This document shows positions 1-9,040 of a stretch of 64,000 bases of DNA, one piece after another (positions within the stretch are counted from its first letter, which is position 1; every line of letters begins with the position of its first letter). Location of the stretch: NCBI GenBank assembly GCA_016271365.2, contig CM057456.1, forward strand, positions 1,394,089,501 to 1,394,153,500. The letters run 5' to 3'. The translations under genes and the position numbers were made by a program. The DNA comes from Neoceratodus forsteri (Eukaryota; Chordata; Ceratodontiformes; Ceratodontidae). The notes under the pieces were generated by a model, which did no database searches, was not told where the DNA came from, and worked only from the letters and a program-made list of their open reading frames with translations.

Positions 1-430
1 CCGAGGCTTAGCGGCCGGTTTGGTATGTTTCTCTTTTCTTTTTCGCGGCAGCTGTTTCAAGGGCCATTTCCATGGTCCGCTTGATCAAGGAAGTATCGCC
101 CTGATCAGAGGGCACACCCTCCAGTTCTTTTGAACCAGAACTCGACTGGCCATCCGAGTTAGCAGATTTTTCGGCCAATTTCTCATTCAGTCGGTTAAGT
201 CCATGTAAGGTTCACAGGTCGCACCTGTAAAAAAGCTTTCGGCTTAGTGTGCTAGTCCTGGTTAAAGTAACAAAAAAAAAAAAAAGTCACCTGTCCAGCG
301 TTGACTGAGGGAAATTCTTACAAATCTCGCAATCTGCTTGTAAGTGATCAACCCCCAAGCAGAAAACACAAGTAGTGTGAGGATCAGTCTTGGCAAACGT
401 TTCACCACATTGCTAAAACCCAGTAGGGCT
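1..430 (-). pseudogene. DIRS-like gag, 5' fragment (element X1), runs off the window
   Basis: Read on the minus strand from about 420, a short frame gives CGETF, then TDPHTTCVFCLG, then a C-x2-C pair (CEIC). This is the zinc-knuckle-like N-terminus seen in every gag of this window (CxxCG..D.H..C..CLG..H....C..C). The frame ends at a TGA beside a 14-A run (272-285), which suggests slippage. Further on, a charged stretch beginning RLNEKLAEK and ending near a lysine-rich AAAKKKRE continues toward the left edge. Gag binds nucleic acid in the cytoplasmic particle; here it is broken. The sequence differs from the A and B gags, so X1 may belong to a third family. RT and YR would lie left of the window. 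Confidence 0.6.
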
Positions 431-1475
431 GGTTTCGTTTTGGGTTTCTATGACTCCATGTCAGCGATGAACATTTATCCCCAGTGGCGGTTAGGCCGGA
501 TAAGTTTTATTTAATATGCAAGTCCTGGTTAGCGATCAGGGAAAAAAACGACAACTTCGCCTTTTTTATTAACCACGGCTAACTGAACCCAAATTAATAC
601 ACAGAAAAAACTACTTTACCTTGAAAAGGAGTAAAAGAAATCGGTTCTCTTGCAGTTTATGGTGACCGCTAAAGAACCAAGAACTTACCCAGTTTGATGA
701 ACATTTTTTTAAGGACCATTCTACCTGTACCGAAGGACAGTAGCTTGAAACTATTTTAAAACGTAATAATTTTATCAGAAGTAAAAAAAACTGCAATGAA
801 AACAGCCCGAACCGACAAGATGATGAGGAGAGGCGTCCCATCGGTAGCAATGATCGGTTTCCACTTGTGACACTGTGACCCAGGGAGCTGGAAGAGAAGG
901 CTTGAGCGCCCCAGGCTGCTCTCCTTCAGGGGAGGGTTGCATGTCCGGTGCTCAAGCCTACCCTTATGGAAAAACGCAAGCCGCCGCCTAGAAGGGGGGG
1001 GACAGGACATCATTGCATGTCCCGCCACTGGGGCAGTACACACACAAAAAAACATTAAAAATGCATTGGCACGCCATAAATGGCCAACCTGGCACAACAA
1101 CCTTTATCCCCATCAACCTATCTGGCTCCGATGTACCACTCGGGCCCCGAACCTTGCGGGGGGGGGAGCCAGGGAGGTCAAGCCGGTCGTGACCGGCACC
1201 TTTCCCGTCGGAGACGGGCTAAAATCGGGCATTGGCCCCACCTTGGAGGGATAAGTCCAGGGGGAATGGGAGCGAGGACAAATGGTGTGCAGGAATGGCT
1301 GAGGATTAGGCGACTTATGCAGGGGGAAAAAAAAAAAAAAAGATGCTGAGAAGAAATCTCCAAGGCGTCTTCACAGTAAGGCGGAGTAAAGAATCGGATG
1401 GTTGAACAGAATGTACCAGCGGACAGTGGTTTGAAACCAAGCACCTGCCTACTTAGAATGTAGGCTTTAACCATT
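431..1475. other. Unassigned non-coding stretch with homopolymer runs
   Basis: No gene is recognised. It contains several G runs (near 995, 1160) and a 15-A run at 1327-1341. Open frames on both strands here are short, with no family motif. It may be the 5' leader and ITR of X1, because X1's gag starts at its left edge and the gag of A1 is cut at its right edge, but I cannot see the matching second ITR. Confidence 0.4.
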
Positions 1476-1860
1476 TCATCTCCAGAGCAGTATAACAGAA
1501 GGTCTTACTGCGTATGTCAGAATACATTTGGACTTCTTCCAGTTTGAACCTCCAATGCTGTCCCCTGGGAACAGAGCCGCGACCGTGGACGTGTCCACCG
1601 CAGTAGCAGCCGCTTCTAACTCAAGGCTTGCAAGCTGTTCCACAGACCCGGCAGCAGCCGAGGTCTTCGTGCACCCCTCACAGCAGTCCGTCGGATTTTT
1701 TTCCGAAAACCGACCCAGGGAGAGACACAGCTTCCCGTCTTTGAGGGACTCAGGAAGTATGTATAAGCACAGGCTGCACCTAACCACGCTGTGCTGCCTG
1801 CCCAGGCAGTACACGCATCTATCGTGTGGATCAGTGACCAACATCTTCTGCCAGCATCTA
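1476..1860 (-). pseudogene. gag N-terminal fragment of A1
   Basis: The minus frame carries TDPHDRCVYCLGRQH followed by a further C-x2-C pair, matching the zinc-knuckle-like block of the A gags. It is followed by SAAAGSVEQLASLELEAAA, which aligns with the SAAAGSAEQL..M.A.EEEA block of A2, A4 and A6. Only about 120 codons remain before the reading is lost at 1476. The first cysteine pair lies outside the open frame, upstream of about 1845, and the initiation codon is not clear. Confidence 0.65.
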
Positions 1861-1945
1861 ACCTAGAATCTTTCTTTTTTGTGTTTCACTGTTGGTCCAG
1901 AGACAGAGTCGAAAGAACTGCGAAACTAAGCTGAAGAAATATACT

Positions 1946-2110
1946 GGTTACTCACCTGTAACAGGAGTTCTAGGAATGGTATATGTTGTTCATCCACACT
2001 ATCTGGCAGGTTCCTTGCCGCTTTAGATCTTGCCGGAAGGTCTTCAAGCTGGCTCCTCCCACCCACCTGGGTGGCAAAACTTTCGGCTCCGCCCCATGAC
2101 GCCAGATCTA
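1946..2110. repeat. A2 3' inverted terminal repeat
   Basis: It runs from GGTTACTCACCTGTAACAG to GACGCCAGATCT and is the inverse of 5269-5410. Shared blocks include TATGTTGTTCATC, CAAGCTGGCTCCTCCCACCC and GCCCCATGACGCCAGATCT. The outer 15-20 bp, read in element sense, look like a splice donor (CAG/GTGAGT). Confidence 0.9.
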
Positions 2111-2158
2111 GCCGCTGGAAGCCAGGTTGTGCGTCGAAGCTGGGGAGGTCGGGTGGGT

Positions 2159-2262
2159 CGTGTGGATGAACAACATATACCATTCCTAGAACTCCTGTTA
2201 CAGGTGAGTAACCTGTATTTCTAGGGACATGGATATGTTGTTCATCCACACTATCTGGTAGA
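2159..2262. repeat. A2 internal complementary region (ICR)
   Basis: The first half (to about 2212) is the reverse complement of the outer end of the 3' ITR (1946-2015). The second half (from about 2213) is the reverse complement of the outer end of the 5' ITR (5365-5410). The ICR therefore equals the circle junction of the element. In DIRS-1-type elements this region is the template used to complete the ends and close the circle. Confidence 0.88.
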
Positions 2263-2310
2263 CTCCTAGCAGTTCTCCGGGAGGAGGGAGGCAAGGCGCA
2301 TACCCCCTAC

Positions 2311-3762
2311 TTAGGAAATAAAGACTGGAGAACAGAGGCCCCAAAACCAGCATCCTGGCGTGACAAGGTCGATCTGGTAATGGGTGATGAAGGTATGTGC
2401 TGACTTCCAGGTAGCAGCCCTGCAGATTTCCTGGATAGGGACGTCCCTGGAAGCAGCTACCGATGCAGCGGTATGGCGGGTAGAATGAGCTCTTGTAACT
2501 CTGGGAGGCTCCATGCCCGCCAACCTATAGCAGAGATCTATGCAGGAGGTGACCTACCTGCCTATCGTCCGCTTGGCTGCAGGTCTGCCAGGTGCGGCTT
2601 CAGCGTAGGTGACAAACAGCTGGCGAACCTCTCCCCGAACTTCAGCCGTCCGCTCCTTATAATAAGCGAGCGCTCTTCTAGGGTCCAAAATATGGAGCCT
2701 ATATTCGGCCTCCGAGGTGTGATTGGGGTAGAACACCGGCAGAGTCAACACCTGGTTAAGGTGAAACTCCGACACCACCTTCGGAAGGAATTTCGGGTTG
2801 GGGCGCAGGACAACCTTGTCCCTGTGGAAGACCAGATAAGGAGATTCGATGGAAAGCGCCTGGAGCTCTCCCATCCTTCTGGCTGACGTGATAGCCACCA
2901 AGAAGGCGGTCTTCCACGACAGGTGAGAGATGTCACACCTGTGCATCGGTTCGAATGGCTTGCCCATGAGCTTGGCCAATACCAGCAGTAGATCCCACGA
3001 AGGTGGAGGTTCTCGCACTGGAGGGGATATGTGATCAAGGCCTTTGAAAAAGCGCCCGACCACCTTCTCCTGCACCACCGACTGCTTCCCGGCCCGCGCC
3101 CGGTAAGCAGAGATGGCTGCCAGGTGCACCTTAAGGGTCGTCAACTGAAGCCCTAGCTGAGAAAGGGACCACAGGTAGTCCACAATGCTTGCCAAGGAAC
3201 AGGAGGAAGGGTCCAGGCCATTGCCCTGACACCAAATGGAGAATCTCTTCCATTTGAAGGCGTACCATTTTCTGGTCGACTCCTTACGGGATACCTCGAC
3301 GACGTTGAGGACCTCGTCGGAAAGACCCAAGGCCTGGAACTCTAGCTGCTCAGGAACCAGGCCGTCAGGTGCAGGGATTGAAGGTCTGGATGGAATACCT
3401 TCCCCTGATTGACTGAAATCAGGTCCGGGCGGGCTGGAAGCCGCCTTGGGAGCCTGGAGCTGAGACTGAGGAGATCTGGATACCAGAACTGACGGGGCCA
3501 GTCTGGGGCTACCAGAATCACCTGCGCCTTGTCCCTCCTCGCCTTGAGGAGCACCTTGTGGATCAAGGGAAATGGGGGAAAGGCGTAGAAGAGGCCCGGG
3601 GTCCATGGCCTCGAGAAGGCATTCCCCTGCAGCGAACCCTGCTGAGGGGGGCGGGCATGAAACAGTCTCAGCTTCACATTCTCCCTTGAGGCAAACAGGT
3701 CTGCCTGAGGCGTGCCCCAGTGGGAGAAGAGATCTTGTACTACCTCCGACAGGAGAGACCAC
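2311..3762 (-). pseudogene. A2 tyrosine recombinase (integrase), one in-frame stop
   Basis: A 484-codon minus frame, open apart from one TAG at 2554-2556 where related copies have Trp (IGRW). It encodes the lambda-integrase-type recombinase that inserts the circular DIRS DNA. An N-terminal SAM-like helical region (KWYAFKWKRFSIWC) precedes the catalytic domain. The first catalytic Arg is in SARRMGEL, the H-x-x-R box is HSTRH (about 2475-2490), and the likely nucleophile is the Tyr of THYQIDL (about 2373). The 5' 420 nt (3342-3762) overlap the RNase H end of the RT frame in another phase, as in other DIRS elements. Apart from the stop, all catalytic residues are present. Confidence 0.88.
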
Positions 3763-5005
3763 TCGTGAAACGCAGCCCCTATCCGGCTTAGAGCATCGGC
3801 CAGCGTGTTGGAAGCTCCTGCCACGTGAATGGCGAGGAGATCCGCCTCCAGGCTACGCACGAGAGACCAAATGCGGAGAGCTTCCCTGCACAGAGGCATG
3901 GAGTGCGTCCCGCCCTGGCGGTTTAGGTAGTACATGGTCGTGGTATTGTCCGTCTGGACCTGAACCACTTGACCCCGTAGAAACGGAGAGAAGGCGGTGA
4001 GGGCTAGACGAACCACTCGCAGCTCCAGCAGGTTGAAGTGGCATCGGGACTCCCGAGGGGACCAGAGGCCGTGAGCTCTGTGCTCCCCCAGATGGGCACC
4101 CCAACCCATCAGAGAGGCCTTGTTCGATAGAGAGACTGTCGGCTCAGGGCGGACAAACAGGATGCCCTCCTGCAGATGTGCCGGAACGGTCCACCACTGG
4201 AGAGCATTCCACATCCCCTGGGTCACTGTCACTAGCTGATCCAACGGATCGAAGCACTGTGACCACTGGCTGGCCAGTCCCCTTTGAAGGGGACGCATGT
4301 ACCAGCGGGCCCAACGGACCACGCTGGTGCAGGCCGCCATGAGGCCCAGGAAGTCCCGGGCAAGGCGCAATTGCCCAAACTGAAATGATTGGGCAAAGGA
4401 GGAAAGAACCTCGGCCCTGTCCGCCGGGAGCCGTGCTCTGGCTCGAAAAGAGTCGAGCTCTGCCCCGATGAAATGTATCGCCTGCTTTGGCACGAGTTCC
4501 GACTTGGCCTCGTTGATGAGGAGGCCAATCTGAGAGCACACCTGGAGGGCCAGATCTCTGGACCACTCCACCTCCGCTCTGGAGGGGGCTGCAATCAGCC
4601 AGTCGTCCAGGTAGGGGTACACCCAGACCCTTCGGCGCCGCAAGAATGCTGTCACCACTGCCATGCATTTGGTGAAGACCCTGGGAGCTAGGGAGAGGCC
4701 GAAGGGCATGGCCCAGAACTCGTAAAGGGATCCCTCCGCTCTGAAGCGGAGGAATCTCTGATGAGACGGATGGATTGGAACGGAAAGAACGCTGGGCCCT
4801 GGAGGTCCAGGAACAGAACCACACGCCTGCCCAAGGATGGGATTATCTGAGCCACAGTGACCATCCTGAAGGTCCGAGACCTTACGAACCTGTTCAGGTC
4901 GTGCAGGTCGAGAATGGGGCACCAGCCCCCTGTCCGTTTTGGGACCAGGAAATACCTGGACACAAACCCTGGGTCTGGAGGAGGATCTGCCACCTTCCTG
5001 ATCAC
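3342..5005 (-). pseudogene. A2 reverse transcriptase-RNase H
   Basis: Two frames joined by a frameshift near 4790-4820. The N-terminal part (4688-5005) has YFLVPKRTGGWCPILDLHDL. The rest (3342-4922, 526 codons) has the palm motif YPYLDDWL with both catalytic Asp, then RNase H with SLMGWGAHLGEH and VQVQTDNTTTMYYLN. A C-terminal extension (WSLLSEVVQDLFSHWG...DLFASREN) is typical of DIRS RT. The protein would copy element RNA into DNA inside the gag particle. The N-terminus is fused to gag remains by the internal deletion. Confidence 0.88.
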
Positions 5006-5244
5006 CTCTTTTTCGAGGAGCAGAGCAATATCGCCTCCTCCTCGAGGGCGATCATCTGCCCGAGCTGCTCAGCCGAGCCAGCCGCTGCGGTAACCGCCCA
5101 ATGGGCCTCTTTCGACTTTACCGGCGGATAGCGCTTCTCAGGGCGCCCAAGCTTCAATCGGGCAGCGCGGTCCTCCAAGACGTTGGCCGAGAACGAACAG
5201 CATGACTCGCAGGCCTGCCGAAAACCGGGAGTCGATTTGTCCAT
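5002..5244 (-). pseudogene. A2 gag remnant
   Basis: It starts at MDKSTPGF (5244) like the other A gags, skips the central zinc-knuckle block, keeps VLEDRAARLKLGRPEK and SAEQLGQMIALEEEA, and then runs directly into RT sequence (EVIRKVADPP in the other frame). About 2 kb of gag and early pol found in A4 and A6 is missing. No functional gag can be made. Confidence 0.8.
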
Positions 5245-5268
5245 CGCAGCTGGCAGAGCGTTAAGGAA

Positions 5269-5410
5269 GATCTGGCGTCATGGGGCGAAGCCGAGAGTTT
5301 TACCACCCAGGTGGGTGGGAGGAGCCAGCTTGAAGACCTTCCGGCAAGATTTAAAGCGGCAAGTAACCTGCCAGATAGTGTAGATGAACAACATATCCAT
5401 GTCCCTAGAA
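5269..5410. repeat. A2 5' inverted terminal repeat
   Basis: It runs from AGATCTGGCGTCATGGGGC to CCTAGAA and is inverted relative to 1946-2110. Read in element sense it begins TTCTAGGGACATGGATATG, and the TTCTAG/G resembles a splice acceptor. A weak TATA-like TTTAAA lies in CCGCTTTAAATC. Confidence 0.88.
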
Positions 5411-5501
5411 CAAACTTTTATCGAGAAGAAGGTTTGCCTATGGAGCAGAAAATCCTAAGCAGGAGCACAAAGGAGATGACTTGTTCTTCCAGCAGAACGA
5501 C

Positions 5502-5643
5502 AGATCTGACATCATGGGGCGGAGTCGAGGGCTATACCACCAGGGTGGTGGGAGGAGCTTAGCTTAAAGATGTTCCAGCCAATAACACTGTTCCAGTGGA
5601 ACGGCCAGAGTGTGGATGTTTACCATATCCATGCCCCTAGAAA
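5502..5643. repeat. A1 5' inverted terminal repeat, diverged
   Basis: AGATCTGACATCATGGGGC through ATCCATGCCCCTAGAA follows the A 5' ITR block by block (CCACCAGGGTGG, GGGAGGAGC, GTGTGGATG) with many substitutions. It stands 90 bp right of A2 and supplies the missing end of the element that A2 invaded. Confidence 0.75.
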
Positions 5644-5838
5644 AGGAAATTACGGTAAATATGAAGGAATTTGTTCTTTATATATATATATATTATCATT
5701 CAAAAAAATGTTGACCGGTAAAGGGGATCAGTTACTGCCCCTAGTGGTGGAAGACATGGCACCAGGCACCAACTACAGACCCCATGCCCAGAATCCGGTA
5801 AATTATTGGTTTCTCCAAATATTACCGTTATTTCTTAA
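5644..5838. other. Non-coding, short (TA)n run
   Basis: No gene seen. A TA dinucleotide run lies at 5678-5694. The segment ends at the TTAA that borders the MITE. Confidence 0.5.
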
Positions 5839-6261
5839 AGGGAAACACTGGAAAAGACACAGCTTTCCTCAGACACTACAGAAACTCTCAATTAGTGCTT
5901 TCAGACAGTAACAACTTTATTTACGGATTTAGAACAGTTACCCACAACTTCCACTTTCTGTTGCTGGCAGCAGCCATTCCATGAGCAGCAGTGAGCTTCC
6001 TGAGCTCACTGTATGCTAATATGCCTGTCTGACCTCAGTTATTGGTTGGCAGGACAAATTAGCATAAAATGAGCTCAAGAAGCCCTCTGCTACTCATGAA
6101 ATGGTGGCTGCCAGCAACAGAAAGTGAAAGTTGAAGGCCACTGCTCAAGTCACTAAAAAATCAATTAGAGTATTTTTTTTTTGAAATGTTACTGTTTAAA
6201 AGCACTAATCAGAAATGTTTGTAGCGCCTGGGTAAAGTTGTGCCTTTTCCATTGTTTCCCT
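5839..6261. mobile_element. Foldback MITE, nearly a full palindrome
   Basis: The ends are AGGGAAACACTGGAAAAG and, inverted, CTTTTCCATTGTTTCCCT, bordered on both sides by TTAA (5835-5838, 6262-6265). The pairing continues inward: 5946-6008 (ACTTTCTGTTGCTGGCAGC) pairs with 6070-6132, and ATGCTAAT near 6012 pairs with ATTAGCAT near 6057, leaving a loop of only about 35 bp. There is no coding capacity. TTAA flanks suggest a piggyBac-type origin, but the terminal AGGG is not the usual CCY start, and a TA duplication (mariner-like) is equally readable. Confidence 0.75.
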
Positions 6262-6265
6262 TTAA

Positions 6266-7664
6266 GTTGGGTTACAGGTCCCCCCCCTTCTTGACTAGGA
6301 TTACGCTGCCCTAAACTGACTTCTGTGTATTATTCCATTTTAATTTTTCCCCATTATCCTCCACATGTACACCACTTCCACCAACCAAGCTTGTCCATTA
6401 TATCAATTCCCCCACCTCTGCTGCAGGGTGACTCCCTGTGTCTTCTGCCTACTACTCGCCACTCTGAAACAGCCCAGTGTCTTCCACTACCCACACTGGG
6501 AATCTCTTGCCAGTCTAGCAGTCAGAGGTGAGCATGACAATTGGAGCCTGTGACACTAGCAAATGAGGAGAGGGACATACAGTAGGTTGTCTACCCTACC
6601 CTGATGTTGAGGAGGGACTAGAATAAAAGGTTTCTGTGCTACCTGGCTCTTATCTTAGTCACCAGGGGTTGGTAAAAAAACAGATGCTCTGAACCCTCTT
6701 TTGAGGCAATACCCTAACCATGGAGACAGTACTCAGCCTCCTGGTGGCACTGAATGGGTCACTATTCCCCACATAGTGAGCGAACACACATTTCATTAGA
6801 TCATTGGGCCGACCCCTGAACCAATCATTCTATCAGCGGTCAGGGTTAGGGAATCCAAGACGTTAAAGCGGCAATTCCAGTTTCTGTGAAAATTCTGTAC
6901 TTCTATATCTTTGTAGTCCACACTTTTTCTCTCATCTTGTTAAGAGCCCCCCTCTTCATTTGTGTACTTTGCATTTTTTTATTTGAAATAATGGTCAGCA
7001 TTGTCAAATGAGGATGCCACAGGATTTTTCTCAATATTTTCAACTGTATTTGACCACCCATTGTTAACATCACTTTTCCAGTGATTTAGATGAACTAGCT
7101 TGCAACACGAACTGCTCTGTGACCTTATGGGACACTGGAGGCATCCAGGCTACCTCCAGGCCATGCAACTTCAGTTCAGACATGGGGAACATAAATTCAA
7201 ATGTGGCACCATATAAATGGATTAAGAAACAAAAATCACCAACAGGAATCGACAATAGGGGTTGCATAAAGCAGCATATAAAAAAATGTTATGAACTACT
7301 TCTCTAACTGGGTGCACAAGCTCATGCTACTGTCAGGAAAACTATAAAATTAGCATGGGATCAGCCAACTAAAACCTGCTCAACCTAACAAATGATGGAA
7401 AAATACAACAAAGATGTCCAAATCTGTGTATGGGGGCACCCAAAGCATTGGTTATAGCTGTCCCCATCAGATGGAAGTATTCTGGTCAAAGCCCCTGTCT
7501 ACCTACACACAGAACTATATTTTATTTTAAATTAGAGCATCAAGAAGGCAGAGGTTACATACTGTTATTTCTGTATAGTTTGGCATAACCACAGCGCACC
7601 CTGGGCTAACCTTGTCTAGTTAAATATCTTCCATTTAAAATTGTACCAAAACAGGGACTCTTAC
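6266..7664. other. Intronic or 3'-flanking DNA, no gene recognised
   Basis: AT-richer than the DIRS regions and with only short frames. It lies downstream of the CDCA7L exon in gene sense and may be an intron leading to the last exon. I searched for a short terminal exon continuing the ...KEYLE reading but found none I can defend. Confidence 0.4.
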
Positions 7665-7801
7665 CTCTCCAGGTACTCTTTAACGTTGTCATAGCCATAG
7701 AATTTGGCCAAATGTATGAGCATCCCTGTGGCACAGCGCCCGTCCCGCTTCCGACAGAAACTACAGTTGCAGATACCACGACAAGGGGGGCAGATCCAAT
7801 C
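7665..7801 (-). CDS. CDCA7L: CDCA7L exon (4CXXC_R1 zinc-finger, C-terminal half)
   Basis: 137 bp, 45 codons plus 2 nt, bounded by an acceptor ...TGTGTGTAG at 7802-7803 (after a TG-rich tract) and a donor GTAAGAG ending at 7664. It reads [20 protein letters not shown], then GRCATG, then [18 protein letters not shown]. The CPPC and C-x-C-x2-C cysteines belong to the zf-4CXXC_R1 domain of the CDCA7 family. [12 protein letters not shown] matches CDCA7L rather than CDCA7, which has a YHGF-type sequence. The CDCA7 family binds chromatin: CDCA7 partners the remodeller HELLS in DNA methylation, and CDCA7L (R1/JPO2) is a MYC partner. The intact splice sites rule out a retrocopy. Upstream exons must lie to the right and the terminal exon to the left. 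Confidence 0.92.
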
Positions 7802-8720
7802 CTACACACACACACAAACAAAAATATACGAGTAATATATTGCATTTTCCCCCTTATTTCTGTATCCAGGTATAGAAATAGCAGATCGACTTTTTAAACA
7901 AGCTTTAGCCTATTGTCTAAACCTGTATAGAAATACATTTCTCTACTCTTACTACTACAAGACAGCACTTAAGAGGTATTCATGACCCACAATAATGTTC
8001 ATGCCAGTGGGTTAATTTTCAAGGAAGAGAACACTGGTAACAGGAGGGCTGTACCAGTTATCAAATAATTGCTAAATCCCAAAATCAGACAAAAAATTGG
8101 GCTCCAAATAGCTAAATGTTGATCTTCACTTCCTGGATTTATCCAGCTAGTCAAGTATTTATTTTAAACTTTCCACATAATGAGAGCCTCATTTAGGTGC
8201 CACACCCAGTGTATATGAGTTATGTGTGCAGACAGCAGCTTCATTAAACTAACTGCATTCAGTGTCATTTATAATTAAGAGTAAGACAAGTGACTACACA
8301 GACATCAGGTAGAAGTACAGTGTAGACAGGTCATCACTAACAAGAAAACCAGACAAGCAATGAATTACAGTCAACAGGTCACAGCAGTCCACGGAAGCAG
8401 TTGCATGGTTTATGTGAGTCACTTTAACTTGCACTTTGAAAGTGTTTTAGGTCACTGACATTCTGTACTATGTCTGATAGTCACCTCAGCGTTTCAGTCT
8501 AAGAGTGCACAAATTTATTGCTCACGATTGATATTTAATATCATGTTCATACTAAGCATTGGCAGAGGTCCAGTTTTCATCCTGTAGAGGGCGATGGAAA
8601 GGGACCAATTCAGTGTCATCTTAAGACTTCCCATTGCTCTTACTGAGTCACTGAAATCCATGTGAGGGTATTGTAACCATGGCAGCAGGCTTAAAGAACT
8701 AGTGTGCTGCCTAAAAAAAT
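7802..8720. other. CDCA7L intron, no further gene
   Basis: It begins with the CA/TG tract that forms the polypyrimidine side of the exon's acceptor (7802-7825). The rest shows no coding or repeat signature I recognise. It ends where A3 starts. Confidence 0.5.
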
Positions 8721-9040
8721 AAGTTACTCAACTGTAACCGTAGTTCCATGGCTGGTGATTTAGTTCACATCCACACACTGACAGTTCCACTGGAAAAGCC
8801 TGATTTGCCAGATGTATTCAAGCTACGCTCCTCCCACTGCCAAGGCAGTATATATCCCCCAACTCTGCCCAGTAACGTCAGATCTTGCATGCTGGAAGCA
8901 GGGATCCGTCTGCCATTTGCCTGGGGAAGCCAGGTGGGTTGCGTGGATATGAATTATACTGCACTTCTAGAACTATGGTTACAGGCGAGTAACGTATTTT
9001 TTAGGGGCAAGGTAAGTTCACTATCCACACTCTGGCAGAC
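8721..9040. repeat. A3 3' ITR (8721-8890) and ICR (8940-9040)
   Basis: Starts GTTACTCAACTGTAACCGTAG; the core TTAGTTCACATCCACAC replaces ATGTTGTTCATCCACAC. The ICR has GCGTGGATATGAATTATAC, then TTACAGGCGAGTAAC, then GTATTTTTTAGGGG and TTCACTATCCACAC, in the same order as in A2. Divergence is higher than in any other A copy. Confidence 0.75.

Larger units (their letters stand above)
1946..5410 (-). mobile_element. DIRS-A element A2, internally deleted copy with both ITRs
   Basis: It starts at GGTTACTCACC (1946) and ends at CCTAGAA (5404-5410), with 140-165-bp inverted ends, an ICR and no visible target-site duplication. At 3.47 kb it is shorter than A4 and A6 (5.8 kb), because most of gag and the start of pol are deleted: the remaining gag (5002-5244) runs directly into RT. 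YR and RT-RNase H are comparatively well preserved, with one stop in YR and about one frameshift in RT, which makes A2 one of the least decayed A copies. It interrupts the leader of A1. Confidence 0.88.
1476..5643 (-). mobile_element. DIRS-A element A1, 5' part only, interrupted by A2
   Basis: A1 is recognised by an A-type gag N-terminus at 1476-1860 and an A-type 5' ITR at 5502-5643. The leader between them is split by the younger A2 (1946-5410). On the other side gag stops at about 1476, where unrelated sequence begins, so pol, YR and the 3' ITR of A1 are absent here. The ITR of A1 is clearly more diverged from the other A ITRs than that of A2, in keeping with A1 being older. Confidence 0.65.

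Noticed and set aside
937..1349. Overlapping plus-strand frames of about 100 codons
   Set aside because: G/C-rich frames without homology to any family I know and with no splice signals; probably non-coding.
1405..1490. tRNA-like stretch on the minus strand (a stem CCTAC/GTAGG with a 7-base loop and a GGTTTCAAACC box)
   Set aside because: The acceptor and T stems do not pair properly, and no clear A box or SINE body with tail follows in that orientation. It may be a chance hairpin or part of the X1 end.
1946..2220. ITR plus ICR read as a stand-alone foldback MITE
   Set aside because: The hairpin is explained by the 3' ITR facing the ICR. The mate ITR at 5269-5410 and the coding region between them show it to be part of a DIRS element.
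2200..2226. A 20-base mini-intron between GTGAGT and TTCTAG across the ICR junction
   Set aside because: Far below any workable spliceosomal intron length, and on the antisense strand of the ICR. Only the terminal copies of these motifs are worth testing.
3572..4000. Plus-strand frames opposite A2 RNase H and YR
   Set aside because: Shadow of the minus-strand genes; the recognisable motifs (YLDD, TDN, HSTRH) are all on the minus strand.
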